Shown here one piece after another: positions 11,701 through 24,526 of a stretch of 64,000 nucleotides of DNA. Each line of letters starts with the position of its first letter. Positions within the stretch are counted from its first letter, which is position 1. The notes under the pieces are model-generated. The model worked only from the letters and a program-made list of their open reading frames with translations. It was not told the DNA's origin and made no database searches. A program made the translations under genes and the position numbers. This stretch comes from Trichoplax sp. H2 (taxonomy: Eukaryota; Placozoa; Uniplacotomia; Trichoplacea): positions 62,001 to 126,000 of the forward strand of contig NOWV01000151.1 in assembly GCA_003344405.1 (NCBI GenBank), given 5' to 3'.

Positions 11701-14700
11701 GAAATCATAGTCGAGCAGACAATTACTATCAATTTATGCAATTCATTAAGGCATTAGCAAATAGATCATTAAATCTGCCGTAGAAAAACTATTTTCCATC
11801 CACTATCCAAATGATTTCTTATTACTTAAGGTCAATTCTAATATGGTGAATAAACCTCATCTAAAATTTATACTGATTTACTGAATTAACCGAACGCTAA
11901 AGCAAATAACTACCGCACCAATACATTTACGTGCTTCTATTTACTTAACGTCTAGCTCTTAAACAATTTCTAAACCGTCCCTGAAAATCTTACGTCCCAC
12001 ACTCAGCGACTATAAAGAATCAATAACCACACACAAGCTAGTTAATTTTATCTAAAAGAATATTTTTATTATATACCAAAGACGGTGAATTTGCTTTGAA
12101 AAATAATCGTGTAATACACTTTAACAGTGAATTGGCTCTATACTAAAATTAAACTACCAAAGTAACAAATTAGGAGATTCAAGTTGATTTCAGACGTCCT
12201 ATATGGTCAAAAAATGATAATTTAATTCTGAAATTTAATTTCAATTAATGATCAGTGGGTCCTACATAAAAATTAATCTCCTACCAGAATCAAGCAATGA
12301 TTGCATCGTAATTTTATTAAAAAAATAGATTGAAATAGAACTTTAAAATCTTCATAAATAGTCAAACACTAACCGAATAATCACTCCCACAAACTTACAT
12401 AACTTAATTGCTGCTAGTTCCATTGCTGAACGTAGAGAACTTAGGCATTACCATGGAATCATCTTTAACGAATACACATATTAGTATGCACATAGGAAGA
12501 AGATCAAATAAATAGGTATTATTAACAAACTATAGTATAATAATATCGAAAAAGCGCCTTTCCCTAGTTTGAATGCATATTACTATTGTGCAAATGGTAC
12601 CATTGAATAGAATCTGTGAATAATTGCCCTTTTGGAAAACTTCATTGCGTAGATATCATGATTGTATGTCGTTCGAAGTAATAGTTTAGAGTATAAGTTT
12701 TCTTTATGGGAATAGCATCAATGTCAGCGAGGCGATGGAATGTTCTAGTTTATTCATTAAGGAGAAAATTAAATCATTGTTATGGAATCTTATTTACTAT
12801 ATCCTGCTCTAATAGAAAGCTAAACCATCCATTTCATCCGACTTATAACAAATTCAAATAAAGTAACTGGTAGAAATGAAACAGAATTATGCTTCGGCAT
12901 ACGATCAAATCACGAATTAATCTATAACCTCGGCAATTAAGAATAACGACTGAATCCTTCTTAAAATTCATGGAGCAAAATCTTTAATTCGTCTAATTTA
13001 TAAATGGTTACACTAAAAATCCCTTGATTTTTCCTGAGTATGATACAAATCAGCAATTGATAGAAAAGTAAATAATTTATTTATTACATGCGTAAAGCGG
13101 TTAATAAAAGCGATTCCTAAACCCTCTTAAAATTTTACTATTTCATTAGTAAGTCAAAACTAAATTACCAATTCATTTACCGTGTAGAATTGATAACAAG
13201 CAATATCAAATTTACTCAAGGAAACATACAATATATTCGATCAGAGTAACTAAAATTGATTATCGAGTTGTTGTGGAGGTTAAACGATATTGTAGAGATT
13301 CTATCTATTGCACTGTTCAATTCAGTTTAGAAACTTAATAAACTTATTATCGAAATTGAGCCTTCTCTGTAAGTCGAATCTTATAAATAGCACTAAATGA
13401 CATCGCGTAATAAGTGTATCTCTGCTAAAAAAACTTACGGCAAATGTATGTATTATAAGAGTTAAAGGTGTTCTTTCTATTCTCTATTTCATCTACCAGT
13501 TAATATATTATGTATTGGGTTATCATGATTATGCTATTAAAATTTGTCGGGTTCTTTATCCTTTTCCAACATATTCTGATTATTACTCACTAAGAGTAAT
13601 CTATTTACTGGTTGGACATCGGAAATAGTTCAGAAATATATACAGCCATTTTTATGCAAGAGAAAATGATTATAATTGAGATTTAATTAATATGAATTAT
13701 CTACCAATTGTATAGATTATGTCCCTCTTTTAAAGGAGCTGTAAATTCAATTTATTTTCGAGCTAGAATTCCATTGCCTAGAGCTAAATGTCGTAGAAAA
13801 CTATTAGTGAATATCATGAATAATTAGTATATGATCTATACTGTTGCTAAGTAAATAAAATACCTCTTTCTATACGTTATTGATTGGATAACTAGCCAAT
13901 CCCTAATGAAGAAAATCAGATTTCAAGGTTGTCTTATTTTGAATTAGGTTCTATACTTGCATAGATACATCGAAATAGATAACAATGTCGTTTAATTTCT
14001 TTCTTTCGGTTGAATTCTTACAAATTATCCCTATGCTGCTCCAAAATTGTTTAAATAGTGCTGGTGTTAGCAGGATTATGTACGGTTGAATACGCAACTA
14101 TTTGATATACTGCTAGCTAATATACTACTAAACAGCGATATTATATTGGAGTTTCAATGCTTCATTTGCACATTATTGCTATGTATAGCTTATTCCAACC
14201 CAAACAGTTAATATGCATTCATATCAACTATACTTATATCTGATAATAATTTTATGCCCGTACGCGTATGTGTATAGTTTCGTTGTGAGTCATCCTTAAA
14301 TATTTTGGTTAATTGTCAATGCTATCATCTGTTGCAGTATGCATTCTTTTGGCTTCTGTAGTTTAAATTACACAATATAAAGGCAACATTATAAGTAACA
14401 AATTGTGATTGAATTAATTGCTCTCACTAATCACTTAATTTCAACATGTTTTTTTTAATAGTGTTAAAGAATACAACGATGTTATTCAAATACAAAACCC
14501 ATCTGTCAAGGCTTTATTCATTAACCAAGCTCAACATGTTGCCGCCGTGGATAAAGAGCAGCGTGAATATGTTGAAGCATTAAATCGTCAAGAGGTGGCT
14601 GATAAAGAATTAGATGCTTTAAAACATCAACATCAAACCTTACAACGTGAATTCCAAGACGCTGAAAAGGGCATGCAAGAATTGAAATCTTTGCGCGAGC

Positions 14701-15815
14701 AGCAATCGGAACTGTTAGAGCGAATCTTCAATGGAAAATACGGTAGCGAGAAAGAATACCGATTAGAATTAGACCTCGAAATGATGGAAGATCGCAAGCA
14801 ACGCGTTGCAGCTGCACGCTATCGCTGGCAATGTGCTCGTTTCTTGTTAAACCATGCTACCAACCAGCTTAATTTTGGAGTTCAGCGCTGGCATCAGTTA
14901 CGTACAATTCACTATCAACAATTTCATGTACGCTATAAAATGATTGCTGAAACAAGAAATAATTTAATAGCATCATTACAAAATATTAATAACGCATACC
15001 GCTATCTACCGCAAATACAATTGCCATATGTCGGGGCAGAATTTACAAATCATCTGATGGAGTCAATTAATTCTATCTTTAATGATGCTCAAAATCCAAC
15101 AACATATGAGCAAGTCCAAGTGCGTCTAAACGACTATTTCAAAAAATGCAGCCACCTTAACCAATGGAGTAATCAAGTATTAACCCAGACTATCGAGCAA
15201 GATTTTGGAAAAGCCACAAGCGAATATGATGAAGTTAGCCGTATGCTGCGCGAGGAACGCTTGCAATTACTGGAAAATAAGGCACGTGCTATTATTGGAA
15301 GCGATTTTATTGCAAGTATTTTAATATCAAACCAAATCGAAAATGAAGAATCCAAGCTTGAACATCACGATCAGATAATTGATCAAGCCATTATTATCGA
15401 AGCTGAACCTGTACCACAAAGTGAGGAAGAAATAGCAAGCACTGAACAAGCACCGCCAGCACCAGAATTTTCGGTAACTGAACAAGAAATCAACCAAAAT
15501 TCCATCATTGCCGATAATGCGCAACAAATAGATGATGATCATAGACCGGATGTTGCACCTGTGCCATTATCCGACTTAGCACCACCTCCAACACAAGAAG
15601 AATTATTTGGTAATATCGAAAGTTTACGTAAAAAGCATGAAGAAGATGTTGCCGAATTTGAAAGAATACAAGACTATAATCGTCAACGTGCAGATCAAGG
15701 TTTACAGGAGAAACTACAACGTCGTCGAAGCCGACGCCGAAAGCAACAGTTGGAAACGATCCAGGGTCATATGTTAAGTCAAAAAGTATCAGCAATTAAC
15801 GAAAATGCATCGTAA
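8701..15815 (+). CDS. Myristoylated coiled-coil protein with polyQ/proline-rich N terminus, two exons
   Basis: Exon 1 is 8701-9380 and exon 2 is 14462-15815. The donor AAAC|gtaagt and the acceptor tttttttaatag|TG join in frame to give 677 residues. The start Met is followed by Gly2 and Cys4 (MGTC), a good signal for N-myristoylation plus palmitoylation and hence membrane attachment (inference). Residues 1-155 are low-complexity and rich in Pro and Gln, with a polyQ tract at about 48-61. Residues 158-172 are acidic and contain YEDI (Tyr164), which resembles a Src-type SH2 ligand. Helical coiled coil runs from about 175 to 330. A dense charged and aromatic block at about 318-375 (FNGKYGSEKEYRLE, then YRWQCARFLL) looks like the conserved core. 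The C terminus (about 605-677) is another charged helix with a basic RRRSRRRK run. I do not recognise the family. A role as a membrane-anchored scaffold would be a guess. Confidence 0.85.
9381..14461 (+). other. 5.1 kb intron of the coiled-coil gene
   Basis: This intron is bounded by gt at 9381 and ag at 14460-14461 with a T-rich tract before the acceptor. It is far longer than most other introns in this window. Two short minus-strand ORFs (10785-11030 and 11147-11374) have unremarkable composition and no recognisable domain, so I do not call them genes. I see no repeat or RNA gene inside. Confidence 0.75.
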
Positions 15816-16009
15816 TATCAGCGAAAAGAATCTATTAGTGACACATATGCAGGTACTAATCACTTACACAGTGTAAAGGATGAAGAGTCTAGTAGTTATG
15901 TACAATCTTTTAAATTGTATAACGCAAATGAGAAATCATCGTAAATTTTTTTTGAGCGATAAAGTTAAAAAGTATCATTTTATGAACAGATCGTAGATAG
16001 CATATTGCT

Positions 16010-16015
16010 AATAAA
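16010..16015 (+). promoter_or_regulatory. Candidate polyadenylation signal AATAAA
   Basis: AATAAA lies about 195 nt after the stop codon of the coiled-coil gene, on the same strand. It is a plausible 3' end signal. The motif is common by chance in AT-rich DNA. Confidence 0.4.
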
Positions 16016-18294
16016 TAGAGTCTATATGAATACTATCATCTTATGATAGAATTCAACGCAGAAGAAGGATGGTTGGATGAAAGCACAAGTTCTTTCATAA
16101 CGTCGCCACCGATGTTATAGATTTTACCATCTAATCTTCAAAGTATCTGTAGCAACCTATAAATATCCATGTTTTATATCATACGAGTACAATAATTCAA
16201 TCCTAGATATATTTACTTGTTTCACTTAGATTAAAACAAAGTGATAGAATTTACAACTTCTTTGTGCCTACAAAATAACTCCTCAGTTATGCTATTAATC
16301 CCATACAAGTTGTAATAATTTGATCACATTTCAACGCTTACAATTATCCACTGTATCAGTTGTATGTTGTTGTTTTTTTACCATGTTACAGTTGCTGTTT
16401 GAACTTAGAATAGCTGATAACTATTGCGATAACCAAATAAGTTTTAAATATGTATAGCAACCTGTTTAAGCTACTACAGTATAGCTGCTCTTTTGCAATT
16501 AGAAACTAAGATCGATATTCCTCTTCTATAATCATTTACAGAAATTTTAGGATTGCTATGATTTTATACATCATTAGTCAACTCATATACATGCTACTAT
16601 CTTTTGCATTTAAGTACATGCAGCATCTAGAGTTACAATTTTTCACATGATATACTTTTTCCCTGTAGTTCAATTTATGCAAAACTTTCTGTAATCGCTT
16701 ATAAGTTTCTTAACTGTTTGAAGGTTAAGCATGCTCATATATACAAATGTCAATAAGATCGTTGATTATAATATCATATATGCGTATTCAATACTCTTAA
16801 CAATTTTAAATCAATTGATTATCTGGTTACACCTACAAATGTTGGGAAGAAATGATATCTTACGTTTTGTCGTTAGCTGACAAGGCTTAGATAACGGCAG
16901 CTTAAAATAAAATGTTTTTCAATTAATATTTGTTCTTATGCTATTTGTTATTCGTTGCAAACGGCTTTAAGGTGATTGACACGAAAAACTTCTAGAATGC
17001 TCTGTTTTGGAAACTACTGTATTGATCTACTATAATTGATTAATAATTAATTAATCTATGCAAATTGAATGCATAAACGATATCTAATCGAAGTGTCAAG
17101 GCTAATCCTTTTCTGCAACTTGTCATTCTTGTAATATTTTATCACATTAGTTTGTACTGCCTAATTTTTATCCGCTATAGTTTATCACGAAAGCAGTTAC
17201 TTTCTATCTTGATAACATTACAGTACGAACTTTACTAATCACCTTATTTAGCAAGTAATACCATAACAATTATACTAACAAAGATTAGGTTAGAGTAAAT
17301 AAAGAGCATTTGTGTACACGAACGAGCTTAAGAAATGAAATACTGTAAAGTTTCACATCATTACCACATGTAGTATATGTACGCATACATGGGCTATCTC
17401 ACGCATATGTAATAACTACCGTAGTGTAGCGGTATTTGGATCTGTTTTATTTAGATTCATAAATTAACCGACGAATTGATTAATAACTTGAATTTATTTA
17501 AAATCAGGTTATACGAAAAAAATCTTATGTTACGTAAGTAAATATGGCATGGTCCAATTCCTATAAACATCTGGATCTGGAAATGATCTCATGATTTTCG
17601 CGCATACCATTAAATAGTATTGAACATCCAATCCTCATCATTTATCTGCTTACACGGTTTCTGATAATTTATGCAAAACATCTCTTAACTTAGGGTACCA
17701 CGTATTATGTCATACAAGATATTTTTAATCATCACCATTTGCTATCAATTTATGCGAGTATGCATAATCAAAGTACCAATACAGAACAATCTCTAAACAC
17801 ATTACATGGCCTTTAAAAGCATTTAATATGCTAAATGATTATTAAAATAGGCAATAACGCAATCTTCATACAAAAAACTTTCCGTTATAGTAAATAGTCG
17901 AAAATGCTGAAACTGATTTCCTATTGCATAAGGTGACTTAAGTTTAAGGGTATCAATCATTAATCCATTCTTTTCCGGATTAATGCTAACAAGGATAAAT
18001 TAAATTTTAATATAGGCGGAATGAAATTAATCATAAATACAGCGATTATGCCTTTTCAGAGTTCGATGGTCAATTCACCGTTATAAAACATTAAAACCTT
18101 CATCATGATTTTAGTAAATTAAATCATTTTCCTTTTCCCATATTTAACGGTTAACATATTTATAATCTAAAAATTATCCAAGTGACAAACAATATTCAGC
18201 CACCGATCTCTTTTATATGTAGTTCAATGGATGCAGGACAAATCCGTAAATAAACATTCTTTGACTGAGATTTAAAAAATTTCGCGATATTTCA

Positions 18295-18300
18295 TTTATT
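18295..18300 (-). promoter_or_regulatory. Candidate polyadenylation signal AATAAA
   Basis: TTTATT on the plus strand reads AATAAA on the minus strand, about 90 nt downstream of the HSF2BP-like stop codon. Position and strand suit a cleavage signal for that gene. Chance occurrence cannot be excluded. Confidence 0.45.
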
Positions 18301-18389
18301 AGGCCTGAAGTCGTTTCTTATTGCGACATAACTCGTATAAATTAATATGTAAAAGTAAGAGTTATATAGGTATTTTGTGAGGGTATAAA

Positions 18390-21162
18390 TTATTTGTGGT
18401 AGATTGCTGTAATATCTGATAACAATTCATTGGCTGCCATCTTAACCTGTAAAGGAAATAAAGAAACAACTAAGATTGAAATGTGGTAGAACATACAATC
18501 TCATTTAAATCAACACAGCTAATCAGTTACACGATAAGCAAATAACTCTAATATTATTACCTCTGAACTAGAATCGTCAATAAAATTATGAATTAAAGAC
18601 AATGGAATAGTTGCTTGTAACTTTTTGGTAAACTCTGGACTGTCTGGTTCAAGCGCTAGTGACTGCAATAGCCTAAAACCAATAATTGTTAACAAGTACT
18701 GAAAACAAAATTCTAACTCAAGAATCATAAGACATAACCATTGTACGTTTTCGATTATTACCTTAACGTATTGTATTTGGTTTCAGTATCACTTTCTTCT
18801 ATATTTATGAAATAAGTAATTTTACGTTTTAGTATTGCTCACATCAGATAAGCCTAACTTATACAACAAATTAATGCAGCTAGTTTTGTCGATGAAAGGA
18901 AATACTCTATACAGTTAGAATACTTCGAGCCAAAACCATTACATACATAAAGACAAATTAATCATACAACAATTATCACTTTTCTTATTCATACAACCTT
19001 TCAAAAGATTCGCTATCAAAGGTAAAATATCATCCCTTGAGCTAACATAGCGTAACCCCCTCTGATTTATGCTGTAAAATTTAAACATACCGTCAGATCA
19101 GCAATCTAAACTGGTAAGCATGAATTAGAAAAAGGTATTTCTTTAAAAACAAGCCAGTCAATACCTCATATTGTATACAGCCATCAAAATTAAACTAGAA
19201 TGTTACAAGAACAATAAAATTTCGATTTAATAAGTAACACTTGTATGGCGAAACAATTTCAAGATTTGTAGATATAGAGACGTTATGATACATAAATATA
19301 AACAAATGTGTACAAAAATGCAATAGCATTGGTGTACTAACTTGCGCAATTTGGTGCTAATGGAATTTATGGAGAAGAATAAGAAAGTATATATCATTGA
19401 ATTAGTGCTGGTTACGATTTTAAATTGAATCAGTAACATTAATGGCATTTACAATCAAAAATTTCGTACCTAAGCTTATTATTTGGAGCTGCACACAAAA
19501 CGGTAAAAAATGCTTCGAAAACCTCACGACCACATTCACTAGAAATTAGATAGTCTCGCCCATCAGGTGTAGCTGCCATATCTGAACATTTTTACAATTT
19601 CACGATTTAAATTATCAAAATAATAACAATCAAACTTGAAATTATAGATTAGCAATTTATGAAGCAGTCCTCATTAATAGCTATACATAATGACAGTACA
19701 TGAGAGATGTTACATACTTGTTACGATTCCGCATAATGACAGAATGTACTCGGATTCATCAGAAATTTCGGAAGGCATAGCAACAGATTTATCAGAATAC
19801 GTAGCGATAAAGCTATCTATCGTTTGTGCTACCAATCGTAAAAACTCTTCCGTTCTGACCTATGATATTTTACACAGGAAACGGACCATTATGGAAAAAG
19901 AAGTCCAAATTCATTATTTATTCTAAAGCATGCAAAATAGATCATAAACCATAACTATACCCCAACAAGCATCGATTGCACACACTGTTCATCTTTCGAT
20001 AGCTTCCACAGCATCGTTCCCATCGAAGCACCCATGTTAGCGCAATATTCTAGTTGTTGTGATAATTCTTCATTCATTTGTGTTAAAGTTCCCTATTAAA
20101 TTAAAATATAATTCGCCACTGTAAAATAGCTGATTAATAAATTCGATTTCTTAGTTATTCTTCGACCATTTACCAAACCAAAAGTAGAATCATGTGTTAC
20201 CTGCAAACGATCAGTTTCCTAAAAAAGGTAACGGAACGAATTGATGAAATAATAGTTTTTAAACGTATTGCGGAAACTCATCACTTATGGTAATGGTTGT
20301 AGAATCTATTTTACCTGTTTTTGCACTTTCACCTCATCTTGAAGTTGCTCATGTTTGAACCTTAAATTTTCATATTCAGTTTTTAAATCTTGAAATAATT
20401 GTTGGTAGTTATTGCCTAATAATAGAATAAACTAAATTCAATTATATCCTAATTTTATTACTAGCCAATAGCTCAGGAATTTATATCAGAAGCAACAAAG
20501 CACTTAACGACATGATACCACTACAAAAGCATACCGGTAACATTTCCTGAGGGAAAATGATTCAGGCAACGCTGGTCATCAGCAACAATCTAGATAGTAG
20601 CGAATAGGATTATCATCTTCAATAAATGGAAAATAAACCTAAAAACCGCCTGGTCTCGACCATATTCTTAATTATAAAAATGTGCAATATTACACCTCAC
20701 AATAACAAAATACCGCACCTTCGGAAGGAAAGATTTTAGTTGCATAACTTCCGCTACTAAATTTTCTAAATCCATCTTTGGTACTTTAACAAAACTGCCT
20801 GGACTACTATCGTTAGGCAAATTTGCGCTGGCTTTCTACAATATTAATTTAAACAGAAATCACTGATAATGTGATAAAAGCGAACTGTAAACAACTGGTA
20901 CATACGTGTAATATTTCCTACAACAAATCAGTATATTATTAACCGATAATATATTATTATCCCTATTAGTTTTCAGCTCTTTTAAGCGATGTTGTCTTAA
21001 CTAAATTAATCATAGCATACAGTAACTATGTTTAAATGGGCAAAAGAGGTGATTTTAAACAAAATCTGTCCTGAAATGCATTTTTAACAGATAGACCCAC
21101 TAAAATTTTTATCAAGTGGCGTATAGACTTACAGGTATATCTTGGCGATGCGTTAGAACCAT
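18390..21162 (-). CDS. HSF2BP: HSF2BP/MEILB2-like meiotic recombination protein, 14 small exons
   Basis: Coding exons in transcript order: 21133-21162 (this exon may run to 21234), 20719-20835, 20535-20589, 20315-20415, 20201-20218, 19961-20092, 19718-19859, 19470-19581, 19342-19356, 19165-19194, 18998-19071, 18762-18798, 18561-18672, 18390-18446. Every intron is GT-AG, 89-297 bp, and all phases agree, giving 343 residues (367 if the frame continues upstream of Met 21162). The vertebrate protein is about 334. Conserved stretches appear in family order: FVKVPKMDLENL with FLPK, a coiled coil, QLEYCANMGAS then MLWKLS, DESEYILSLCGIVTN, GREVFEAF, YNMSINQRGLRYVS, RLLQSLALEP, and a C-terminal AANELLSDI. 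In vertebrates HSF2BP binds BRCA2 through its armadillo-like C-terminal domain and BRME1 through its N terminus, loading RAD51/DMC1 at meiotic breaks. That function here is inferred from homology. Met 21162 has a good context (G at -3 and +4). Confidence 0.9.
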
Positions 21163-24100
21163 TGCTTGATTGGGATTTGCTGAATTTTCAATAATATCAT
21201 TGTTCAATTTAATACTTTGATTATCTTTTCTTTCCTGGAAATCGGATTACAGTACCGTATTAATGATATGCAAAATATCTATTATTTCTGTGACTTTCGT
21301 AACATAAATAAATAATAAATGACTTTCAGAGCTCAAGACTGATAAACGGCTTTACCATATTCACACAAACTGAGTTCGAATCAAGATCACCGGCCATAAG
21401 TCCTCGTAAGATTTATCATATCGTTAAAGTCTCGTCAGAAACACGCGGATATATCTCAGACCCTACCATTGAAAGAATAGAAAAAGTTCACTTAAAATAT
21501 ACGTACATGTAGTATTGTTAATCTACTACATTAAATTTGTAGCAGTAATCTCTGAGGTTTAACCGTAAGGGGCTTTATATTAGTACTAATTTAAAGAGAA
21601 ATCAAAAACAATAATCAATTACAGGTAATAGATACTACGAATGACATTGTTCTATAACGATAAAAAGGTCTACATCTGGATAGTACAATATCCTGCCTAA
21701 ACCATAAGAGTAACAGAAAGGTATTCGAATATCAGCTACAATACGTAGATAAAAAAATCATGACAATACCTCTATTTGCCCAACACTACTTAGAAAATAG
21801 AACCAATATTCGTATAAGTTAATGATTTCTGTTTATGAAGTAAGAATAAAGGATAAATACGCTTTCATCATGAGACCCTAAATCTGTTTAAGTAACGAAA
21901 TTTAAACATTTTACAGTGCTGTTATGCAGTCTTATTAATGTTAAGTAAAGTTTTAACTTTTTCACTAAAATAATAAGTAGTAGTAAGTAATTTACCATTA
22001 GTGTTCTCAAGCACAGACAGTAATAGTACTACCAGTCAGTTATATTATCGATACAACGAAAGAAAGCTGTCATACAGTATGTGTAAAAAGTAAGACAAGC
22101 CACATATCTACACCTTCAAATTATTATTAATCCTTTGTTGGTTGCCATTCCTAATCTTGAAATGTTTAATAATACTAACTAGTATATGTATTGAAACTGA
22201 ACTACGATGATACTGTAATTATGCCTTAACTTACTAGAATTTTGTACGTATACAGTTCACCTTCATAAGAATATTTACCGTTAGAGCAAGTCGTATGTAA
22301 TATGCGCGTACGCTAAGATTTTTACGGCCAAGTTAGAGAATGAATAAAGCAGTAACTAAATAGATAAACTCCAACTAAAATTAATCTGATGGCAATAGAT
22401 AGATATTCATAAAAGGAAGGCAGTATTAGTAGTTCCTTTCTCAAATAGCCAAGATGCAACTGTCATATTTCGAATCATTCGATTGTAAAGTTAATTACTT
22501 TTACAGACCACCTTCAGTGCCTTTATAAATAATTATTTTTGTGCATGTGGACAATGGATAATCATATGAAATACAATATTGACTAATAGTAAGAAGAATG
22601 GATGAACATATAATTGTTATATAACGAAGCAAGGATCATTCAGTCGTTAGGCTGATTTATTACGTTATATGATACGTTGCTCTTAATCTAACCAAATATA
22701 ATTTAGCCTGTAGAAAAACATCAATCAGCAAGAACAATAAAATATGCTTATGTTATGTCGCCTTGTGTCTGAGAATAGAGGAAGTCAGAAATTCAAATGA
22801 CAATCACAGCGATTCCATTTGCTTAACAAATTATTTACTATTGTCATTCTTTAATTTTGAAGATGAATAACGTACAATTAACTATTTCGAAATCAAAAGC
22901 AAGTCTACAAGGATAACATAAAGTAAGTCATCGATAATTGGATTGATCTTGTCATCATCGAAGCATGATATTGAATAAAATCAACAATAGATTCCCCTAG
23001 CGATTCAAAAACATCACAGAGAATATAAAATAGGAGCCGCGATAAAACCGAAAGGATACATGACAAAATATGACATAAAATCATCAAAACGTTTAGCATT
23101 TCAATGCCTAAAACTGTACCGAAATTATTTTTAGGAACACTAGATTTTGAATGTGTGATCGTTCTTCAACCGATTAAATTCCTATCCATTTCAAATTGGC
23201 CTGAGGGTATACAGTAAATGTATTGACTAAGAGTACATTTGTTTGTTAATGGACGTAACTACAGACTCTACTGAAAGTAACTCGATCCTAAATTTGTCAA
23301 TACGTGGATGTCAATTTAGAATAGAATTTTCGAAAGTAAATTTCAGGGTGTAGAAAGGAAGCTTAATATTAATGACCAAGTAGAAAGTAATGATTGGCTT
23401 GAATCGAATAGTTGGATAAGAGTCAGTGCTAAGCTCATAATTAACTGCGGTACTGAATCTTTCAAGGCTAATGATTGCAAGTTATTATACAGTAACAAGT
23501 ACCATTATAAAGTTATAGATGTAGACGTATCTAAATTAAATTAAAGAACATTTCTCTAATTTAGCATCTTATTAACAGTTGATTAACTCTAGTCTGTCGG
23601 ACATTCCAATAATCACCATAATAGCGGATTGTAAAACGGTTTTAAATAAATATTTCCTATAAACAGTAGGAACAACACCGTATAAAACGTGATCTACTGC
23701 ATTTTACATTTAATAAATAGACTTACCGTATTGCATTAACTCTAAATGCAATGCTGCATTCTCAAGTGCTATGTATCCGCCAAAATCGATTAATATATAT
23801 GCTAATACTAGGAATACAGCATATTCTTAATTTTGAGATAAATGATCGAATCAATCGTATTGACTTGATTTATATACAAATCGTCACAACGTGTACTGTA
23901 TAACGTAGTAATTAAGAGTTGGTTGGTATCAATATGCTAGCCTGACACAAAATAAACGCAACTATCATCTGATTCACGTCAGCATCGACTGTAGGTACTA
24001 CTGAATACTGTATGTACACCTGTATAGCTCATTTAGACGCTGGAATACTTCTACTAATTGTTATTAGTTTCCATGACTCTGATTAACCATCTTTATGTGG

Positions 24101-24188
24101 TTCATTCATCTCATGACGTAAATACGCATATACTGTACATGTACTGTGCTACTGTATGGACGATCTTGGTGAAAAAGCCCCCAAAATG

Positions 24189-24526
24189 ACTGATTTGTCA
24201 GTTGCATTTGCAAAGGAAAAGTCTAATATAATATGCTAAATGGATACTGATTTCTAGTAAAAGCTCTTCAATTTCATAGTAACTGTCTTACGTAATTATT
24301 AATTACACAGTGTTTTACCGAGTAAAATAAATAAACGTATCGTGAGGTACTTTCATCGACTGATTTGTCAGTTGCATTTGTAAAGGAAAAGTCTAATATA
24401 ATATGCTAAGTGGATACTGATTGCGGTAAAGCTCTTCAATTTCATAGTAACTGTCTTACTTAATTATTATTACACAGCGTTTTACCAAGTAAAATAAATA
24501 AACGTATCGTGAGGTACTTTCATCGA
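24189..24526. repeat. Two-copy tandem duplication, unit about 170 bp
   Basis: Unit 1 (about 24189-24358) and unit 2 (about 24359-24526) are nearly identical. Both start with ctgatttgtcagttgcattt and end with gtgaggtactttcatcga. The shared word tgatttgtca starts at 24191 and 24361, a period of 170. Differences are a handful of substitutions and 1-3 base indels, so the duplication is recent. No open frame is preserved across the unit. Confidence 0.92.

Larger units (their letters stand above)
15816..18389. other. Convergent intergenic region between the coiled-coil gene and the HSF2BP-like gene
   Basis: The 3' ends of a plus-strand and a minus-strand gene face each other here. The only supported signals are the two AATAAA motifs annotated separately. 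No coding exon was recognised. Confidence 0.5.
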
